Assembly: GCA_964428345.1 (NCBI GenBank) | Contig: CAYRYD010000005.1 | Coordinates: 1-64,000 of the forward strand | DNA: 64,000 nt | Direction: 5' to 3' | Source of the DNA: JABDMH01 sp964428345 | Lineage (GTDB): Bacteria; Bacteroidota; Bacteroidia; Chitinophagales; Saprospiraceae | The notes under the pieces: generated by a model | What the model saw: only the letters and a program-made list of their open reading frames with translations | Databases searched by the model: none | What the model was told of the DNA's origin: nothing | Made by a program: the position numbers and the translations under genes | Shown: piece by piece, positions 60,630 through 64,000 of the stretch | Layout of the letters: every line of letters starts with the position of its first letter | Position numbering within the stretch: position 1 is the stretch's first letter

Positions 60630-63047
60630 ATGTCCGGATCGGAGACCAGGAGGGCCCTGTTTATTTTCCCGTTGCTATACCTGTTTGGTCTGAACGGCCT
60701 GCATTCCCAACATCAGTTGGTGGTGGAAGCCGAAACGGGTCATCTCTCAGGGGTCACATCAGCTAATAGTATTCCCGGTTATTCGGGTACCGGATTTGTA
60801 ACAGGCTTTAATGAATCATCCGATTATCTTGAAGTGGATTTCAATATTAGCCTGGCGGACCTTTATAAGATCGAGTTGATTTATGCCTCTTCTGGTAATG
60901 ATAATCTTTACAGCCAGCTAATGGTCGATGGCAAGTTGTATGACCAGGTCAGGCATCAGCAATCGGATTCTTTCGTGGTGGTGAATGCCGGAAGTTATCA
61001 GTTTTTGACCGGTATGCATACCCTTAGATTGCAATATGGAAATGCCCCGGTTCAACCGGATCATTTCCGGTTAAGTCCGGTTTCTGAATTGCCCGGCATT
61101 TCCCTTGATCAGCAGAATACCCGAGTGGAGGCAGAAGGCGGCATTCTTTTTGGTACCCGGGTAGAATTTGGCACCTCCGGCTATTCGGGAAACGGTTACG
61201 TTTCCAACTTCGATACTCCTGACAGTGACCGACTCCGTTTGTTGGTCCATTCGTCCGAATCCGGGGAATACGAATTAATCATTGGATTTGCCACTCCCTA
61301 CGGATATAAGGAGAATTACTTAAGCATCAATGGCGGTCCCAGGCAAACGATACCGTTTGAAGCGATCAGCGGATTTGGAGAAGTCAAGGCCGGGAAAGTA
61401 TTACTCGGAGAAGGAATTAACACCATTGATATCATCCATTTCTGGGGTTGGTTTGAGTTGGATTATTTCAAATTCAGCCAGGTGATTGGTCAGGCACCCA
61501 ACGCCGTCAGTCAGGGTAACATCCTGGTTCATGATGAACTGAACGACGGCGAAGAAACGGTAACCCTGGATGCTTCCGGTAGTATGGACAGCGATGGTCA
61601 CATCACGACCTATCTTTGGCAATTGAAGGATGGCACTGTCATTGGAGATCAGCCGGTTTTGGTTCACTCCTTTACGGTGGGTACTCACGAAGCCATACTG
61701 CAAGTGACCGATAATGACGGAAACAGGGCAGTTGATCCATTCGTGATCATTGTGGCCGATCTGGATCATTCAGAAAATCACCGCCTCCCCATTCGAAAAG
61801 GCCGGGACAACCTGTTCATGAGTGGCCTCAATATAGCCTGGACGACTAACAGTAATTTTGCAAAGGATCTTACCAATTACAATGAGTCTGCCTGGATCAC
61901 TATCCTGGACGACATCGAAAGGGCAGGGGGGAATGCCATACGCTGGTGGTTGCATACCAATGGATCTGCCAGTCCGGTATTCGGAGCAGATGGTAAAGTA
62001 TCGGGACTGCACAGTCAGACTATCGGAAATATCCGGAAAGTACTGGATCTGGCCTATGAAAGGGGTATTGTGGTCAGTCTTTGCCTCTGGTCATTCGATA
62101 TGTTACAAAATCAGGGACAGAATCTGGCGCACACCAGGTCCTTACTTGAAGATACAGCAGCAACGCTCTCCTATATCCACCGTGCTCTTATTCCTATGGT
62201 GCAGGCTTTGGATGGTCATCCGGCCATCATGACCTGGGAGATCTTTAACGAACCGGAAGGGATGACCACCGATTTCGGATGGTCGGCCGAGCGCACGACC
62301 ATGCAATTTATCCAGCGATTTGTTAACCTCTGCGCCGGAGCGATCCACCGGGTTGCTCCGGAGGCGCTGATTTCCAATGGTTCCTGGTCATTTCAAGCCT
62401 CATCCGACGTGGCCGGATACATGGATTTTTACCGCGATGACCGGCTGATTGCAGCGGGGGGCGATCCGGAAGGTACCCTGGATTTTATTCAGGTCCATTA
62501 TTACGATCACCTGGGTTTGGCGGCTTCTCCCTTTCATCATCCGGCCTCTCACTGGGGCATCGACAAACCCATCGTGATCGGGGAGTTTCCTGCCCACGGT
62601 ATTGAAGGATTTACGGTGCAGGAATGCTATCAGTTTGCATACCGGTTGGGCTATGCGGGAGCCCTTGCCTGGTCTTACTCTGATACCCAGTTTGGCGGAC
62701 TCCCGGCAGCGAGACCGGGTATGCTCAGCCTTTTTGGGGACTACCCGGAGGATGTCACTGTTCCCGATACCAATACTACCGTGTCTATCCGTGAAGACAG
62801 GACTTTTGAAATGACCAGGATCTTTCCAAATCCAACGGGAGATGAGCTCAAGGTTGAACTAAAAGACTGGGATGTTCAAGTAATTCGCTTTGAGATATTC
62901 AGTAATCAGGGACAATTGATACAGGACGGAAGAATGAAAACCGGGGGGTTGAGCATTTTAATACTGTCAGATTTACCGGCAGGAAGTTACCATCTCCGGT
63001 TGTCGGGCAAAGACCAGTCTGACCATCTGAGATTTCTGAAACTATGA
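60630..63047 (+). CDS. Secreted GH5-like glycanase with CBM-like, PKD and type IX sorting domains
   Basis: About 805 residues. Signal peptide to about residue 27; CBM6/35-like domain at about 29-150 (VEAETGHLSGV, GYSGTGFVTGFNES); a second one at about 165-285 (VEAEGGILFGT, GYSGNGYVSNFD); PKD domain at about 300-380 (LDASGSMDSDGHITTYLWQL); GH5-type barrel at about 395-700 with GLNIAWTT, GNAIRWWLHTNG, the acid/base Glu in EIFNEPEG and nucleophile Glu in VIGEFPAHG; and a C-terminal type IX secretion sorting domain (RIFPNPTGDELKVEL... LPAGSYHLRL). It should be exported across the outer membrane and cut a beta-glycan such as mannan or cellulose. I start at ATG 60630, where the signal peptide begins; the frame is open upstream to GTG 60576. 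Confidence 0.85.
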   Translation: MSGSETRRALFIFPLLYLFGLNGLHSQHQLVVEAETGHLSGVTSANSIPGYSGTGFVTGFNESSDYLEVDFNISLADLYKIELIYASSGNDNLYSQLMVDGKLYDQVRHQQSDSFVVVNAGSYQFLTGMHTLRLQYGNAPVQPDHFRLSPVSELPGISLDQQNTRVEAEGGILFGTRVEFGTSGYSGNGYVSNFDTPDSDRLRLLVHSSESGEYELIIGFATPYGYKENYLSINGGPRQTIPFEAISGFGEVKAGKVLLGEGINTIDIIHFWGWFELDYFKFSQVIGQAPNAVSQGNILVHDELNDGEETVTLDASGSMDSDGHITTYLWQLKDGTVIGDQPVLVHSFTVGTHEAILQVTDNDGNRAVDPFVIIVADLDHSENHRLPIRKGRDNLFMSGLNIAWTTNSNFAKDLTNYNESAWITILDDIERAGGNAIRWWLHTNGSASPVFGADGKVSGLHSQTIGNIRKVLDLAYERGIVVSLCLWSFDMLQNQGQNLAHTRSLLEDTAATLSYIHRALIPMVQALDGHPAIMTWEIFNEPEGMTTDFGWSAERTTMQFIQRFVNLCAGAIHRVAPEALISNGSWSFQASSDVAGYMDFYRDDRLIAAGGDPEGTLDFIQVHYYDHLGLAASPFHHPASHWGIDKPIVIGEFPAHGIEGFTVQECYQFAYRLGYAGALAWSYSDTQFGGLPAARPGMLSLFGDYPEDVTVPDTNTTVSIREDRTFEMTRIFPNPTGDELKVELKDWDVQVIRFEIFSNQGQLIQDGRMKTGGLSILILSDLPAGSYHLRLSGKDQSDHLRFLKL

Positions 63048-63098
63048 AATTCCAAAATTTTTAGGTTGAATTAATTCCGTAATCTAACTAATAGAGAT

Positions 63099-64000
63099 TT
63101 AATAAGGCCGTACTTTCAGGACTGTGCATTTATTTCCCAATCCGGGAACCGGGAGTTTCTCGAATTTGTCGGGATTGTTTTGGATTACCGGATAGAAATT
63201 CTTTATCGTTGCGTTACTGATGGCATCAACAATAATGTGTGTTATACCTCTAAGCTTGATTTCTTCCAGTTTTTGTTTTTCATATTCCGGAGTATAAATG
63301 TCCCGTTCATTTCCGATCACGAGACCTGGCAAGCCACTATAGAGATAAACAATTCGGGGTTTTACCGACATCACATAAGACCCGGCGGGTAAGTTTTGTC
63401 CACACCATTTTGCCGAGGTTAAAAAGCTTTCATAGTAAACATTGTAGACGGCTCCCTTGGTCAGTACGTTATAACGGTTGGCACTCAGATGCGTAACGAA
63501 TATAAGACCAATTATCCCGAATGTGGCTGCCTTGACAATTGAAGTCCAGTGCTTGTTTTTTGACAGGATTTGATGATTCAAAATAACGAGGATGCCCCGG
63601 TAAAAATGATAAATAAGAAAGGGGATCAAGACCGATAAATACCGGATAATGACGCGTTCCTGTGGGGTCAGACTGGCTGCCAGTATGGTGAGAATGAGAG
63701 CTAACGAATAGAAAGCTACCAGTTTTTTTTGCCGTAAATCAGATACAAGACCAATGAGGATAATCAACTGGATTAGAATCCAGAAAAGATTTACCGGTGA
63801 GAGAAAATGATCAGCAGACTGCTTATACCACCGAAAAGCATCCGGGCTAAAAAAAAGATGGCCTGCGACATTCGTTAATGCGGTAAAATTATGACTTATA
63901 TGTGACCACCAGTCGACCTGCATGAATATTCCCAGCTGTGAGACACCCAGTTGCTGCTGACGGTACTGCCAGAAAATAAATCCGGCAATCAATGGGAAAG
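63099..64000 (-). CDS. Membrane glycosyltransferase-like protein, C-terminal part (5' end beyond window)
   Basis: At least 300 residues; the frame is open to the right edge, so the N-terminus is missing. The visible part has about five membrane helices (VNLFWILIQLIILIGLVSDL; FYSLALILTILAASL; YLSVLIPFLIYHFYRG; AATFGIIGLIFVTHLS) followed by a periplasmic C-terminal domain (NVYYESFLTSAKWCGQNLPAGSYVMSVKPRIVYLYSG, quoted in parts as FLTSAKWCGQNLP and VKPRIVYLYSG). This layout is that of ArnT/PMT-like GT-C glycosyltransferases or related polytopic proteins. Family assignment is tentative because the catalytic N-terminal loop is not in view. Confidence 0.6.
   Translation of the reverse strand, partial: FPLIAGFIFWQYRQQQLGVSQLGIFMQVDWWSHISHNFTALTNVAGHLFFSPDAFRWYKQSADHFLSPVNLFWILIQLIILIGLVSDLRQKKLVAFYSLALILTILAASLTPQERVIIRYLSVLIPFLIYHFYRGILVILNHQILSKNKHWTSIVKAATFGIIGLIFVTHLSANRYNVLTKGAVYNVYYESFLTSAKWCGQNLPAGSYVMSVKPRIVYLYSGLPGLVIGNERDIYTPEYEKQKLEEIKLRGITHIIVDAISNATIKNFYPVIQNNPDKFEKLPVPGLGNKCTVLKVRPY

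Overview
The window is a draft-assembly contig (one 100-base run of N at 2373-2472) from a member of the Bacteroidota, most plausibly a Saprospirales-like or related glycan-degrading lineage. Evidence: a type IX secretion C-terminal sorting domain on a GH5 enzyme, FISUMP-domain remnants, a DUF2807 lipoprotein, lipoprotein signals of the Bacteroidota kind, tandem FtsX-type permeases, and promoters of the TTG-N19/20-TAnnTTTG type in front of tRNA-Asp and several genes. Genus cannot be assigned from the sequence alone.

Region 1 (0.3-14.3 kb) is mixed and partly catabolic: a DUF1080 hydrolase and a partner of unknown function (minus), a damaged tRNA-Asp array around the assembly gap, a secreted CAP protein, a large FAD/Fe-S D-lactate-type dehydrogenase, a lipoprotein sulfatase, an intact IS1595-type insertion sequence with perfect 8-bp target duplication, an FAD-dependent oxidoreductase lipoprotein, a BNR/sialidase-fold protein and an HpcH/HpaI aldolase.

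Region 2 (14.3-33.0 kb) is the most coherent part: after a scrambled sulfatase/sialidase pseudogene come three paralogous sialidase-fold lipoproteins, two SGNH esterases, and then a translationally coupled run (20432-27575) of AspA/AstE deacylase, SDR, PLP-dependent threonine-synthase-like enzyme, DHDPS/NanA-family aldolase, RraA-family protein, RidA, M81/MlrC-type peptidase and SMP-30 lactonase, followed by another SDR, an aldo/keto reductase, a Gfo/Idh dehydrogenase and a fused NanM-like mutarotase/sodium symporter. There is no SusC/SusD pair. I infer a dedicated catabolic pathway for an acidic, probably acylated or sulfated, sugar-like substrate: release outside or in the periplasm, import through the symporter fusion, deacylation, oxidation/reduction, lactone opening and aldol cleavage. 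The substrate is unknown.

Region 3 (33-46.9 kb) is mostly housekeeping and accessory: two orphan FtsX/MacB-like permeases, DUF389 membrane protein, GyrI-like protein, sulfotransferase-like protein, ribosome hibernation factor, ZIP metal transporter, GNAT, nitrilase-family amidohydrolase and PEP synthase. Region 4 (47.0-52.1 kb) is a tightly coupled module: AMP-forming acyl-CoA synthetase, 2-oxoacid dehydrogenase E1-alpha, E1-beta, E2 and an acyl carrier protein, each junction an ATGA overlap and no E3.

Region 5 (52.3-64 kb) has a DUF4332 protein, decayed TolB-like and FISUMP genes, a cation/proton antiporter, an M48-like protein with a substituted HExxH, a hemerythrin gene broken by an in-frame TAG, a DUF2807 lipoprotein, a putative TIM-barrel glycosidase, a zinc-peptidase-like protein also with a substituted HExxH, a GH5 enzyme with CBM-like, PKD and sorting domains, and the 3' part of a membrane glycosyltransferase-like gene running off the right edge.
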